A DNA stretch of 64,000 nt, taken from NCBI GenBank assembly GCA_029204225.1, contig CM055104.1, forward strand, positions 53,216,020-53,280,019, in the 5' to 3' direction. A program made the translations under genes and the position numbers. The notes under the pieces are model-generated. The model did not search any database. It was not told the origin of the DNA and saw only the letters and a program-made list of their open reading frames with translations. This document shows, piece by piece, positions 33,790-44,215 of this stretch. Each line of letters begins with the position of its first letter. Positions within the stretch are counted from its first letter, which is position 1. Origin of the DNA: Diphasiastrum complanatum. Taxonomy: Eukaryota > Streptophyta > Lycopodiopsida > Lycopodiales > Lycopodiaceae.

Positions 33790-35310
33790 CAAAACTATCT
33801 CAAATCAGATCTGCTAGATCTGTGACAAATTGCCTACATTGGCAAATCTAGCCATGTAGAATATTGTACATTTTGTCAATATTGTTTGTTGGTTACTTCA
33901 ATGGCCAAAGTGCCACTTGTACATACACACCTAAAGTAGGTTACCACGAGTCAAGAGGAGTGGTTGTGTCTATTTGGTAGTGATTCCTACTTTGTAGGAT
34001 CTAGACCATGATTTATGATGAGATTTGTACCTACCATGCACCTACCAAGCATGACTCTTGGATCTAGGCTAGGGTTTTCACATTAGGGCAAGAAAGTGGA
34101 GTCTACTTCCTTATTACATGCTGGATTTTCACTTAATTTTGCAAAGGAAGTGTGTTTTACTATGTATTCCCATTCTCCATAGTGAGAAGATAGAAACTTT
34201 TTGGAGCCTCAAGGAGAAACTCGAGTTTCCTCTCATTGTTTGGTGATTACTCTATTTTTCCAATGAAACCCAGCTTTGGCACTTTGTAAACACTGTCTAC
34301 AGGCCGTACTACAGCCTTATTTCCACACGTGTGGAGTTGGATTATACTAATTGATCAATGCTTTGATTGTCTCTACTTGTTTCCTATCAAGCTGCTAAAC
34401 TAGATCTTGTTTTCTGATGACTAGTTTCTGATAGATTGTTTAACAAGCATACAATCACCTTGTGGATCATTCAAAGATCCATTTATGGTCCTTAGTACTG
34501 TACTTTTCACAAGATCTACTCCACATTTCAAGAATCTGATTTCTATATCGTGAAAAAGATTTTGAAATTCAATCAATCGATACTTCAAAAAAATAAAAAA
34601 ATTTCTCAGAATCCAAATCAAACTGTACCAGATTTGACCCAAATTTTGATAGAGACTTGATCTGGAAAATCAGAACCTAAAAATAGCACTGGCGAAGGCT
34701 TCCTACGTGAAGAATGGCTCGACGAAGGTTCATCAGTGCTATTTTGAAAGAAAACAAAAACTCTCTGATGAGGCTTTTCTGACAATTTTTAGGGAAATAA
34801 TCTTTGCCGAGCTCTCAAATGTAAAATTTGACACAGATAAAACTAGGGTAAACTCGGCGAAAGTTTCTGGCACATAAAAACACAATTTTTGTAGTTTGGA
34901 AAGGATAAAAATCAAGATTTTCTATGGTCTGGACAAGATGAATCTTCGTCGAACTCAAAAATAGTATTTTACTATAAATAGCGGCAAAGGTTTTGGTGAA
35001 GGATCAAGAGTTATACTGGTATTTTTGCAAAAAAATGACTTTCTTGGCAAAAATATGACAATATGACAACTGATCCTTTGAAAAAGCCCTCTATTTTTGG
35101 TATTATTCTTCGCCGACCTAGCAATAGATAGATCTAAATCACACCTATGCATAGTGAATCGGATGAAGGTTCTTTTTCTGTATTTTTAGGATTTTGGTGA
35201 TTTTTGATGTTTTTTGATGGTTTTTCTGATGTTTATGAAAATCTGCTGTGAAGGATTGTTCGCCCTTCAAACTGAAGGTTCTGTGATCAAAACCGAAGGT
35301 GTCTACAACT
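33790..35310 (-). other. Untranslated leader of G1 with AACCTTCGCC-type motifs
   Basis: This AT-rich region matches the G2 leader (36885-37770) in inverted orientation, for example gacaccttcggttt next to cagaacct-cagtttgaagggc. It has recurring variants of cggcgaagg/ccttcgcc. No primer site or LTR of minus orientation precedes it. The stretch about 33800-34400 has no clear counterpart in G2 and may be an insertion. Confidence 0.6.
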
Positions 35311-35349
35311 CGGATTGAATTGTAAATAAATGAAATCGACCAATAAAAT

Positions 35350-35776
35350 GTGTTGCGAGGGTATCGCATCCTGCACGTATAAGCCCATGGCCCAATGAGC
35401 ACAAGTTGTAATTAATAATAGGCTTAGGACTTTAATAAGTAAAATAAAACTTGAGGCCCAAAGTCAATTTCAAACTTAGAGATTACTTTTTTAGAGTTGG
35501 GTCCAAATCGGGACTCACATGAATCTTCTGAATTTCAATGTACTTTTTGTGGACCCTTGGATCAAGTTGGGTCCAAGATGAATGGATAGGATCAATGTAA
35601 ATATTAGCCAATAGGAATTTGGGGCAAGGGCCTTCCAGACTTTATAAAAAGGTGCCATTTGTACTCTATTTCCATGCTTAATAGAGAGGAGGAGACTCTA
35701 TCATTTTGAGAGCTCAAACATCCTCATTTGCTAATCACTCTTGCTTATGCTATTGTTGTGGTTTGCTTGTTATTTC
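35350..35776 (+). mobile_element. Diverged, truncated LTR of a related family
   Basis: The start tgttgcgagggtatcgcatc and the following cctgcacgtataagccca, taataggcttaggactttaataa and tgaggccca blocks align loosely with the beginning of the G2 LTR (35777 onward). A TATA box (actttataaaaagg, about 35640) and a leader-like end follow. It ends exactly where the G2 LTR starts. It is therefore an older LTR fragment in direct orientation next to the younger one. Confidence 0.55.
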
Positions 35777-36538
35777 TGTTGGAGGGTTTGCGGATCCCAA
35801 GGCAACCCTAACCCTAGTTAATAAGTGAGAGGGATTTGGCACCCTGCGTGTGTAAGTCCAACCCAACGATCACACAGTTATTTGATTGATCAGTTAAAAG
35901 TTAATAAAAGGACTTTAGGCATTTTTGCAGGACTTTTAATGTCGCAGGGCCTAAATGTCAAGTTAGTGAATAAAGTTGGGTTTCCCTCCAATTTTGATGG
36001 TTCTCACACTTTTTTAAATTTGAATAAAAAGAGAGGCAAGACTGGACCAATAGGATTCAGAGGCCAGGGTCCTCCTCTCTACTATAAGAAGAGACCAACT
36101 CGAGTTGCTCCTGATGTTCATTTCCTCATTTCAATAAAGCAGATTGGTTCTCTTTAGAAATGGATTGATGAATGTCTTTGCTCTTCCTCTCTTTTCCTCC
36201 ATTTCTCATGCTTTCTTTGGATTTTGCTAATTGTTGGATTTGATCATTATTGGAATTGCTATTTTTTATGCTTATTGTGAGAGAGAGAGGGAGAGAAAGA
36301 AAGAGTAAGTTCCTATCATTGTTGTGGATTTAGGGTTAATGGAAGTAGGATCAATGGATGTAGTGTTAATGCTTAGTGTTAATGGATGTTAGTGTTAGAT
36401 CCTCCATTCATATTGAAATCTGAACTATATTATCGCTCTCATGGGAATGAACCTACACGTGACAACTAACTTTATCTCCTTGATGCTAGATTGATTAGAT
36501 CTTGGGTTGAGGATAGGCAAGGAAAGAAACCCACTACA
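35777..36538 (+). mobile_element. 5' LTR of gypsy element G2
   Basis: The LTR is 762 bp, from TGTTGGAGGG to ...CCACTACA. Its first about 300 bp recur at 47405-47712 with few changes, proving an LTR pair. A TATA-like ctactataagaag lies at about 36078. A purine-rich gagagagaggg tract is near 36281. The primer site follows 4 nt after the end. Confidence 0.9.
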
Positions 36539-36542
36539 ATTT

Positions 36543-36554
36543 TGGCGCCGTTGC
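36543..36554 (+). other. Primer-binding site of G2
   Basis: tggcgccgttgc follows the LTR end by 4 nt. This matches the complement of the 3' end of plant tRNA-Asp, the primer used by many Athila/Tat gypsy elements. Confidence 0.8.
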
Positions 36555-37774
36555 TAGGGAGCTACGCCAATTTTTCAGTTTGCAGCATGTTTGGTTGATG
36601 GTTAGCTTGCATTAGACAGCCTGTCGTGGCATGAATAGTGTTAGATCTGCATTTTAGGGTTAGTTTGAGATTGATTTTGCTTGATTTGAGTGGATTTGCT
36701 TGTTTGAAATCTAATCCGATTGTTAAACAGGAAAACCTATTCAGATCACCAATCTTAAGATCCATTTGGATATGAGATATCAGAGAAAATAACAAAAATC
36801 GGTCAAATCTGTCAGATTTGGTCAAAAAGAGGCAAAAAGCATCATCAGAGTTTAGAACTTTTTACCCTCTTTCAAGAAACCTTCGTTGAGTTGCAGACAC
36901 CTTCGGTTTAGTTCACAGAACCTGCAGTTTGAAGGGCAAAGAATAATTTCTAGCAGATTTTCAGAAACATCAGAAAAATCGTCAAAAAACACCAAAAAAA
37001 TACCAAAACTCTAAAAATACAAGAAATAAATCTTCGTCTGATTCACGATGCTTAGAAGTGATTCAGGTCTATCTATTGCCAGGTCGGCAAAGAATAATAC
37101 CAAAAATAAAAAGGGTTTCAGAGGATCAGTTGTCATATTGCCATATTCTTGTCAAAAAAAAGTCATTTTTTAAAAATATAACTAGTATTACTCTTGATCC
37201 TTTGCCATAACCTTTGTCGAGTTTCCTAAACATTCTATCTATAGAAAAATACTATTTTTGAGTTCGACAAAGATTCTTCTTGATTAGATCATAGAAAATC
37301 TTGTATTTTACCCTCACTAGACAAGAGAAACTGTATTTCCTTGTGTTAGAAACCTTCGTCCAATTTTTCATAGTTTTATCTGTGTCAGATCTTTCACCAG
37401 AGATGTTGGCGAAGGTTATTTCTCAAGAAATTGTCAAAAAAGTTGTTCAAAGAGTTTTTTTTTTTTTCTCAAAATAGCACTGTTTAACCTTTGCCAAGCC
37501 AACCTTCGCCTAGTGAACCTTCGCCAGTCCTATTTTTAGTTTTTGATTTTCCAGATCAAGTCTCTGTCAAAATTTGGATCAAATCTGATATATTCTGAAT
37601 TGGATTCCGATAAATTTATCATTTTTGAAAAGTATCGATTGATCGAATTTCAAAAAGTTTTTTATCATATAGAGTCAGATTCTTGAAAAAGAGAATAGAT
37701 CTAGCAGATTTGATCTGAGATAGTTTTTTGAAAAAAATCTAGATCCAATCTCATTGTTAGACTGGTCTAAATTT
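36555..37774 (+). other. Untranslated leader of G2
   Basis: AT-rich, with no gene. It contains several aaccttcgcc/ggcgaaggtt motifs, most densely at 37487-37530 (aacctttgcc, aaccttcgcc, aaccttcgcc in a row). It corresponds to G1's leader in inverted orientation. Confidence 0.6.
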
Positions 37775-38512
37775 GTAATGATGACTGCCCCTGGAGCTAC
37801 TCTTGGAGGTGCTCCACAGGAGGTCAATCCAATTATTGTTAGAAGAGCACCCCGATTGGATCTACCCAAGTATAATGGATTAACAAATCCAGTTAAATTT
37901 CTTCAGATCTATGCTGAATCCTGTGAGGTCTATGGTGAGATTTATCCTCAAGATAAACTTAAGCTGTTTCCTATGGCCTTGACAGGCACAACACAAGATT
38001 GGTACTATAACCAAGATGAAACAGAGCGTACAAATTGGGAGGTTGTTAAATGAGCCCTTATCACATGGTTCAAACCGTGGAAGTTTATGGAAGATCCTTT
38101 CCTACTTTAAAGTAAAGTTAAAATGGGAAAGCGAGAAATGGTTCGAGATTACATCGAAAGGGTGAAACGTCTCAGATCTGAATGCGAACCTGAGCTGATT
38201 AATGAAAATGCCATGATTATGTGATTTTTGTCTGGCCTACCTAAACGGATCAGACGTGAGCTGAAACGCCATAATGAGTACGCACTTTTGCAAAATGCTA
38301 TGGACGATGCAATTCAGGAGGAGGATGAAGATTCAGATGATGAGCCGAATGTTAGTATATTGCCTTATACAGCAGGGCAGACTACTACGACATCCACCAC
38401 TATTGCATCAACGAATGCCAATGCTACTGCAGAAATGATGCTCAATGAGTTCGAGAAACTTGGGAAGAACCAGCAGAAACAGATGATATACTTGTTGATT
38501 CTATACCATTAA
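37775..38512 (+). pseudogene. Gypsy gag (capsid part) of G2
   Basis: Frame 37754-38053 begins near LGGAPQEVNPIIVRRAP and continues PKYNGLTNPVKFLQIYAESC, KLFPMALTGTTQDWYYN and, after stops, MVRDYIERVKRLRSECEP and SGLPKRIRRELKRH, the order of a retrotransposon gag (Retrotrans_gag type) domain. Stops occur near 38051 and 38221. The cysteine knuckles present in G1 are missing: the frame passes from QQKQ directly to the protease-proximal linker at about 38485-38520. Confidence 0.8.
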
Positions 38513-38841
38513 TCGATATACCAATAGCATCTGGAGTCTATCCCAATATTCATGTAGGAAAAAGACGATATCAGGATATGAGGCAGTGGATTAAACATTT
38601 GTAAGAAGAAGAGGAGCTTGAAGCTACTAAAGCAACAGTCGAAGTTCGTTCTTCACCATTACAGCCACCAACAAATTCACGTACAGATATGAATAATCAG
38701 TTGCATCATTTTGAAGAATCCTTCAAGATGACTGAACCGAAAGTGCCGCAAATAGAACTACTCATGAATATTTTGTCTAGCAAGATTAATATCTCATTGG
38801 TAGAGTTCCTGAAGTTGGTGCCAAAAGCAAAATAAGTCTTA

Positions 38842-40203
38842 GTGCAAAAGTTAGCTCAAGAAGAACCAGAAGTCCATCAGGAGCCACTTTTTTGTGTTGG
38901 ATTTGAAGAATCTAATGATGTACTCCATGTTGGAGCCGCTTGGGAGAGTGAACAAAAGAATATCACTCTGCCGATACAACATAGACAATTTTCTAAAGAA
39001 GCAGCCGTGATAGATGGCGGTTCAAGAGTTAACCTGATTTCTACAAGGCTATGTGCAAAATGGGGCCTTATAATGATCAAACCTGTTACTTTTGCTATTA
39101 AGCTAGCTGATCAAAGGACAGTTCGTCCACAAGGAATGGTGGAAGATATACTTGTCAGGATTGTAGGAGTACAGTTCGTCGTTACTTTTGTCATGGTGGA
39201 CTTACTAGAAGTGCCAAATGTCTACCGAGTTCTATTAGGACGTCCATGGTTACGAGTTGCGCAAGTAATTCATAACTGGGGCACCGGAAAAATCACTTTT
39301 GAAAATCGTGAATGTGCAGTTAAAGTTGATCCTACGACTTGGACTATCAAACCAGTGGTTCAAAAAGAAGATGATGATTCATCAACAATGAATCACACTT
39401 GTGATCGACCAGAGAAAAAATTGGGAGTTCACTACGATTTTCAAACGGATACTGTCAATTGGAATGAAGCTCTTGCAACAATTGATTGTACAGCGGGATA
39501 TACGTGTCAACAAGATATTCAATCAGAGTTGAGCAAGATTTTCTTATTAGATCAAACTTTGGATACACCAATCACGTTTTCACTAAATGTGCTGAATGTA
39601 GCCTGGATATCAACAGAACCTATACCAGATCCAATTGAGGATGATCTCATACCAGTGAGCCATGCCTTGACTTATGATGGCAATGCAAAACTTACGGATG
39701 AGCAGATTTTAAATCATATGGATCCGACCAGATTTGGAGTGCGTAATCTTCCTGATGAACCAACAATCAAACCGACGAAGAAACAAGCTAAGCAACATAA
39801 TAATACGGTCCTGAAATGGAAAAATCCCCCTCGGAAGATTGATTCAAAGAAAGTGCCACCTCTATTGGATAAAGGCAAAGGAAAAGTCAAGAATGATTCT
39901 TCAAGTCAGACTTCCAACAAGACATCATCATCTAGGAAGTCTTCACTTGTGAAGAAAGAATTATCATCTCAAAATTCATCACCTCCACGATCAGTTCCTG
40001 CTAAGAAGGCTAAACGAAGATCCAAGACAAGTCCTTTCGAAAAAGAACAAGCAAATGTAGTCCACATGATATGCCAGAGCATTTTAAACGTTATACACTG
40101 GATGATGTGGTTATTATGTTACCTAAAGCACACCGTGAACCTGAAGAACACATATCGGAATCTAAAGAGGTTTACGATGGCCCAGCTAGGACGCAACCAA
40201 TGA
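38842..40203 (+). pseudogene. Gypsy aspartic protease and linker of G2
   Basis: The 453-codon frame contains the aspartic protease: AVIDGGSRVNLIS (about residue 55) in place of the usual D-S/T-G-A, so the catalytic loop reads D-G-G; the second hydrophobic-Gly motif is VYRVLLGRPWL (about residue 130). A long hydrophilic linker with a Ser/Lys-rich tail follows. The DGG loop could be a mutation or a family feature; G1 lost this part, so it cannot be compared. Confidence 0.75.
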
Positions 40204-40236
40204 ATCTTGCCGAACTAGGAGAACCGGAAAAGATTG

Positions 40237-40892
40237 TGTGAAAATTGTCAACATTTCCTAGCTAGTTTGAGGCCTAAATTGGCTAAAATTGTAAATAGTT
40301 TTGGTTCTGGAGTTTCACACGTGTGAACCAGGCCACAATGTTTTTATTTACTGTATTTTTTCAGTATGATGAAGTGTCAAACTTCATACCCTTCAAAATG
40401 AGACCATTTTGATGTATTTTGGTCATATAAGCCATTTTTTAGCTATTTTTCCTATATAGGGAATATCTAGGGTCAAGTACCTTCTAGAGAGAGGAGAGAG
40501 AGTCATCTTCCTCATCCATAAATAGTAGGGAAGTCGTGGAGAACAGGTTGGAGAAACCTTTTGTATGCTTCATTGAGATCAATAGATCATTGTCATTGTT
40601 TCTTCCTCCATTGAGAGCATTGTTGTGTGTATTGTCTTCAAGCTATTGTGTATGATCTTAGGTGCTTTCCAAAATTGATAGGCTGATGTATTATGGACTG
40701 TATAATGCTATTTTGGGCCGCACTTGATGTTTATGGAAGTTTCCATTTGTGATAAATGCTTTTTGATCAAGTTCTTTGCATTCTAGGTAGCATAGAATGT
40801 GTTGCCAATTCCTAGCTTATGTAGTTTGGAGTGCAAGCATTCAAGCCAATGATCTTGGAGTTTAGATCCACTTAGGATTTGTATTTTTCACA
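40237..40892 (+). mobile_element. Complete solo LTR inside G2 pol, with 5-bp target duplication
   Basis: A 656-bp insertion runs from TGTGAAAATTG to ...TTTTTCACA (TG...CA, 8-bp inverted ends tgtgaaaa/ttttcaca), flanked by GATTG at 40232-40236 and 40893-40897. The flanking pol frame (EPEKI before, QVGSQLTPEQYQAL after) is interrupted exactly by it. No primer site or coding sequence is inside. A TATA-like cctatatagg lies at about 40450. The family differs from the other LTRs in the window. Strand is arbitrary. Confidence 0.92.
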
Positions 40893-42520
40893 GATTGTAC
40901 AAGTGGGATCACAACTTACTCCTGAACAGTATCAAGCCCTCCGCTTGTTACTTATTAAGTATCAAGATTGCTTTGCATGGACTTATCAAGATTTGAAGGG
41001 TATTCTGACATCAGTGATTGAACATACCATACCTATAGTACCTGATGCAGTTCCAAAGGTTACCAAGTTCTATCGCTATAATCCTAATGTGGCAGATCTG
41101 ATAAAAAAAGAACTTCAGAGATTCTTTGATGCCGATTTCATTTATGAGATTGAGCACACTAAATGGATTTCACCGATTGTCATTGTTCCTAAGAAAAATG
41201 GAAAATTGAGGATTTGTGTGAATCTCAAAGCATTGAATAAAGTGACATGGAAGGATCACTTTCCGTTGCCTTTTACTGAAAGCATTTTGGATCGCCTTGC
41301 TGGAGCGAAAGCTTATAGTTTCCTGGATGGATTTAGTGGTTACAACCAGGTTAAGATTGCACCTGCCGATCGCCACAAAACTGCTTTGCAACATAATGGG
41401 GCACCTATGCTTACAAAGTAATGTCGTTTGGACTCTATAATGCACCAAGTTCATTCCAAAGAATAATGCAATTTGCTTTTAAAGATTATTTGCAGAAATT
41501 CCTTGAAATTTACTTGGACGACTTGGGAGTTCATAGTACAGATACAGACCACTTGGATCGATTGGAGAAAGTATTTGAAAGATGCCGCAAATATCAGATT
41601 TCTCTAAATCTGGAAAAATACCAGATATGGGTTTCGCACGGAGTTGTGCTTGGACATGTGATATCAAGACATGGTATTGCCACAGATTATTCTAAGATCA
41701 AAGTTATTGTGTAATTGCCACCGCCAGTAACAATTCGAGGAGTTTATGTGTTTATGGGTCATGCAAACTACTATCAAATTTTTTCTTATCTTCTTTGCGG
41801 ATTTAGCACGACCTATATACAAACTAACTATTGTTCCTATTTGGACAGTAGAGGCGTTAGAAGCCTTTGAAAAGTTAAAAAAAGCATTAACTTCAGCACC
41901 AATACTGCATTCTCCAGATTGGACGATAGAGTTTCATGTTCATACGGATGCCTCAAAATACGCCATTGGATCAGTTTTGATGCAGCCAGGTGACTATAAG
42001 AAGGATTATCCTATACGATTTGCAAGCAGACAGCTTACAGATCCAGAAAAGAATTATTCAACAACATAACGTGAAGTGCTAGCCATGATTTTTTCTGTTT
42101 AGAAATTTCGTCACTACCTCATGGAAACGCACTTTGCATTTTATACGGATCATCAACCGTTACTTTACATGGTAAACAAGACATGCAATACTGGACGTAT
42201 TGCAAGATGGTTATAATTATTGACTGAATTTGACTTTCGGATTGTGGTTCGGAAGGGAAAGCAACATTATCTAGCCGATCACGTTTCGCGAATTGAATCC
42301 GCACCAGTTAATACTGAAGTGGATGATGAACTGCCAGATGCTGCGTTGTTCTATGTTGAAGCAGTACTTGAGTGGGTGACATATATTGTTGAGTATCTAA
42401 TGCTAGGACAACCGAATGACTCTTTGACAAAAGTACAGAAGAGACAATTGATTCATAAGGCTCAACCTTATCAATTAATTGCAGGACAATTGTACCATCG
42501 TGGATCAGATAATATTTTAT
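40893..42520 (+). pseudogene. Gypsy reverse transcriptase-RNase H of G2
   Basis: The frame 40879-41421 contains FAWTYQDLKGI, WISPIVIVPKKNGKLRICVN and DRLAGAKAYSFLDGFSGYNQ (RT fingers and the first catalytic Asp). A shift near 41420 leads to MSFGLYNAPSSFQRIM and EIYLDDLGVHS (the YxDD box reads YLDD). A stop precedes frame 41746-42069 with the start of RNase H (HVHTDASKYAIGSVLMQPGD). A third piece carries FRIVVRKGKQHYLADHVSRI. It is inactive, with at least four interruptions. G1 lacks this whole region. Confidence 0.85.
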
Positions 42521-43615
42521 GAAGGTGTGTTTTACCACATGAAGTACTAGATTTAATCATGTTTTCACATGATGGCATGGGTGGAGGACACTTCTCTACA
42601 GATATTACTGTTCGCAAACTTTTGCAATCTAGTTGTTGGTGGCCTACGCTTCATAAGGACACAGAAAATTTTATTCAGACATCTGATGTTTGCCAGCGAG
42701 CACGACGGCCTACTCGACAAAATTATGAACCCTTGCATCCGCTTTTATCGCAAGCATCGTTTAACAAATGGGGACTGGATTATGTTGGTCCTATTCATCC
42801 TGTCACGCAAGGATCTCGGGCCCGATACATTATCGTCGCAACTGACTATATTACCAAGTGGGTTGAAGCCAAAGCTGTCAAAGTGGCTGATGCGAAATCT
42901 ATGGCCAAGTTTCTATATGAAAATATTATAATCAGATTTGGATGTCCGATCAAAATTGTCAGTGACTGGAGTACACACTTTGTTAATCAAACAATAAAGT
43001 GCTTACTGGAAGATTTTTTCGTTATACACAAATTTAGTACTCCCTACTATCCGAGAGGGAATGGCCAAGCTGAATCCTCCAATAAGATTCTCTACACCAT
43101 TTTGACAAAGATAGTTGAAGCAAGTCGGTCCGATTGGGAACATAAATTGTATGCAGCATTATGGGCATTCAAAACCGCTTACAAAAATAGTACAAATCAA
43201 ACACCTTTTCAACTGGTTTATGGTCAAGATGTTGTTATGCCAATTGAGTTTTTAATCCCATCTTTACGCATAGCAGCCACAGAACGATTGAATGATGATA
43301 TGTCTTTACAATTCTGTCATGAAGCGTTGCACAAATCATGTGAAACCCGATTGATGGCAGTTCATGCCTTAGCAGCAGAGAAAGCCTGCCGCAAGGCATG
43401 ACGACGTTGCACAAAAAAGATATGAAAGCAAGAGATCTTGCATTGATGTACAAAACCAAGCTGATCAAGGGTAAGTTGAAGTTTACCGGTGAAGGCCCGT
43501 ATAAAGTGAAGGAAATCCTGAACTATGGCGCAGTAATTCTTGAGCACTTGGATGGAAGATGATTCGATACTCCGGTAAATGGCAGCCGATTACGCAAATT
43601 TTGGCAGCCTGCTCT
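42521..43615 (+). pseudogene. Gypsy integrase of G2
   Basis: The main frame 42559-43401 has HDGMGGGH, the zinc-module end TSDVCQRA (first Cys of CxxC changed to Ser), the catalytic D of ATDYITKWVEA, D of IVSDWSTHF and E of GQAESSNKIL, and TNQTPFQLVYGQDVV. A frameshift near 43400 leads to the C-terminal part (KLIKGKLKFTGEGPYKVKEI region) up to about 43615. The zinc module and frame damage make it inactive, while the triad is intact. Confidence 0.85.
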
Positions 43616-44215
43616 GCCAGTTTAACAAGCCTGATCTCAATATATTTATTAATTTTATTTGTTTATCAATTTTTTGTTTTTAGTATTTAATCTACTGACT
43701 TTTTTGAAAAAATACAGTTTAAAAAAAAAGAGCAAAAAAATAAGGAAAGACTGATGAGCAAAAGTCAGAAAATCATCAGCATAAGAAAAAGGAAGCACAA
43801 TATTTTTGATGGACAATGACTTAGAAATCACTGATTTGGGCAAATTTGGCCTATTACAGTACCAAAAACATTTGCTGAGCTCTCAGACTGTCCATCCACC
43901 CTTGATTTATCTAAATTGAGGTGGGCGAAGGTTCCTGACAAGAGAAAATCCAATTTTTGAGTCAGGCGAATGTTCAGTGATATGCCATTTTGGGAACCTT
44001 CGTCGAGCATCATAACCTCATTATGAACCCCGACCTGTTAGATGATCTTAAAATGTCAAAATTAGGTAGTCCATAGGTACAGATTGTGAAAAAAATGCAT
44101 TTATGACAGTACCTGGGCGAAGGTTTATCCTTCGCCAGCCTTGGAAAACGTTTGCCTGATAGGTTCAGATCCCTAGAAACCTTCACCGAGATTTTTATAG
44201 CCTATTTTTACAGTA
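43616..44215 (+). other. G2 spacer between integrase and ORF3
   Basis: About 600 bp, AT-rich with A/T runs (43715-43745). It holds the conserved hairpin at 44116-44136 (GGCGAAGG, loop TTTAT, CCTTCGCC) and further ggcgaagg words near 43922 and aaccttcg words near 43998 and 44178. Confidence 0.65.
44116..44136 (+). promoter_or_regulatory. Conserved hairpin upstream of ORF3 (G2)
   Basis: GGCGAAGG (44116-44123), loop TTTAT, CCTTCGCC (44129-44136). It is the same stem as in G1 (30136-30156), at about the same distance before ORF3. Confidence 0.7.

Larger units (their letters stand above)
28957..35310 (-). mobile_element. Ty3/gypsy element G1, internally deleted
   Basis: Minus-strand order is leader (35310-33790), gag remnant (33788-33302), protease remnant, linker, integrase (31714-30554), spacer, ORF3 (30169-29267) and a truncated ORF3 tail. 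It matches G2 in the same order. Relative to G2 it has lost the gag capsid part, about 0.2 kb of the protease core, and about 2.4 kb covering all of RT and RNase H. It keeps the gag zinc knuckles that G2 lost. No LTR of its own orientation is attached at either end. Confidence 0.85.
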
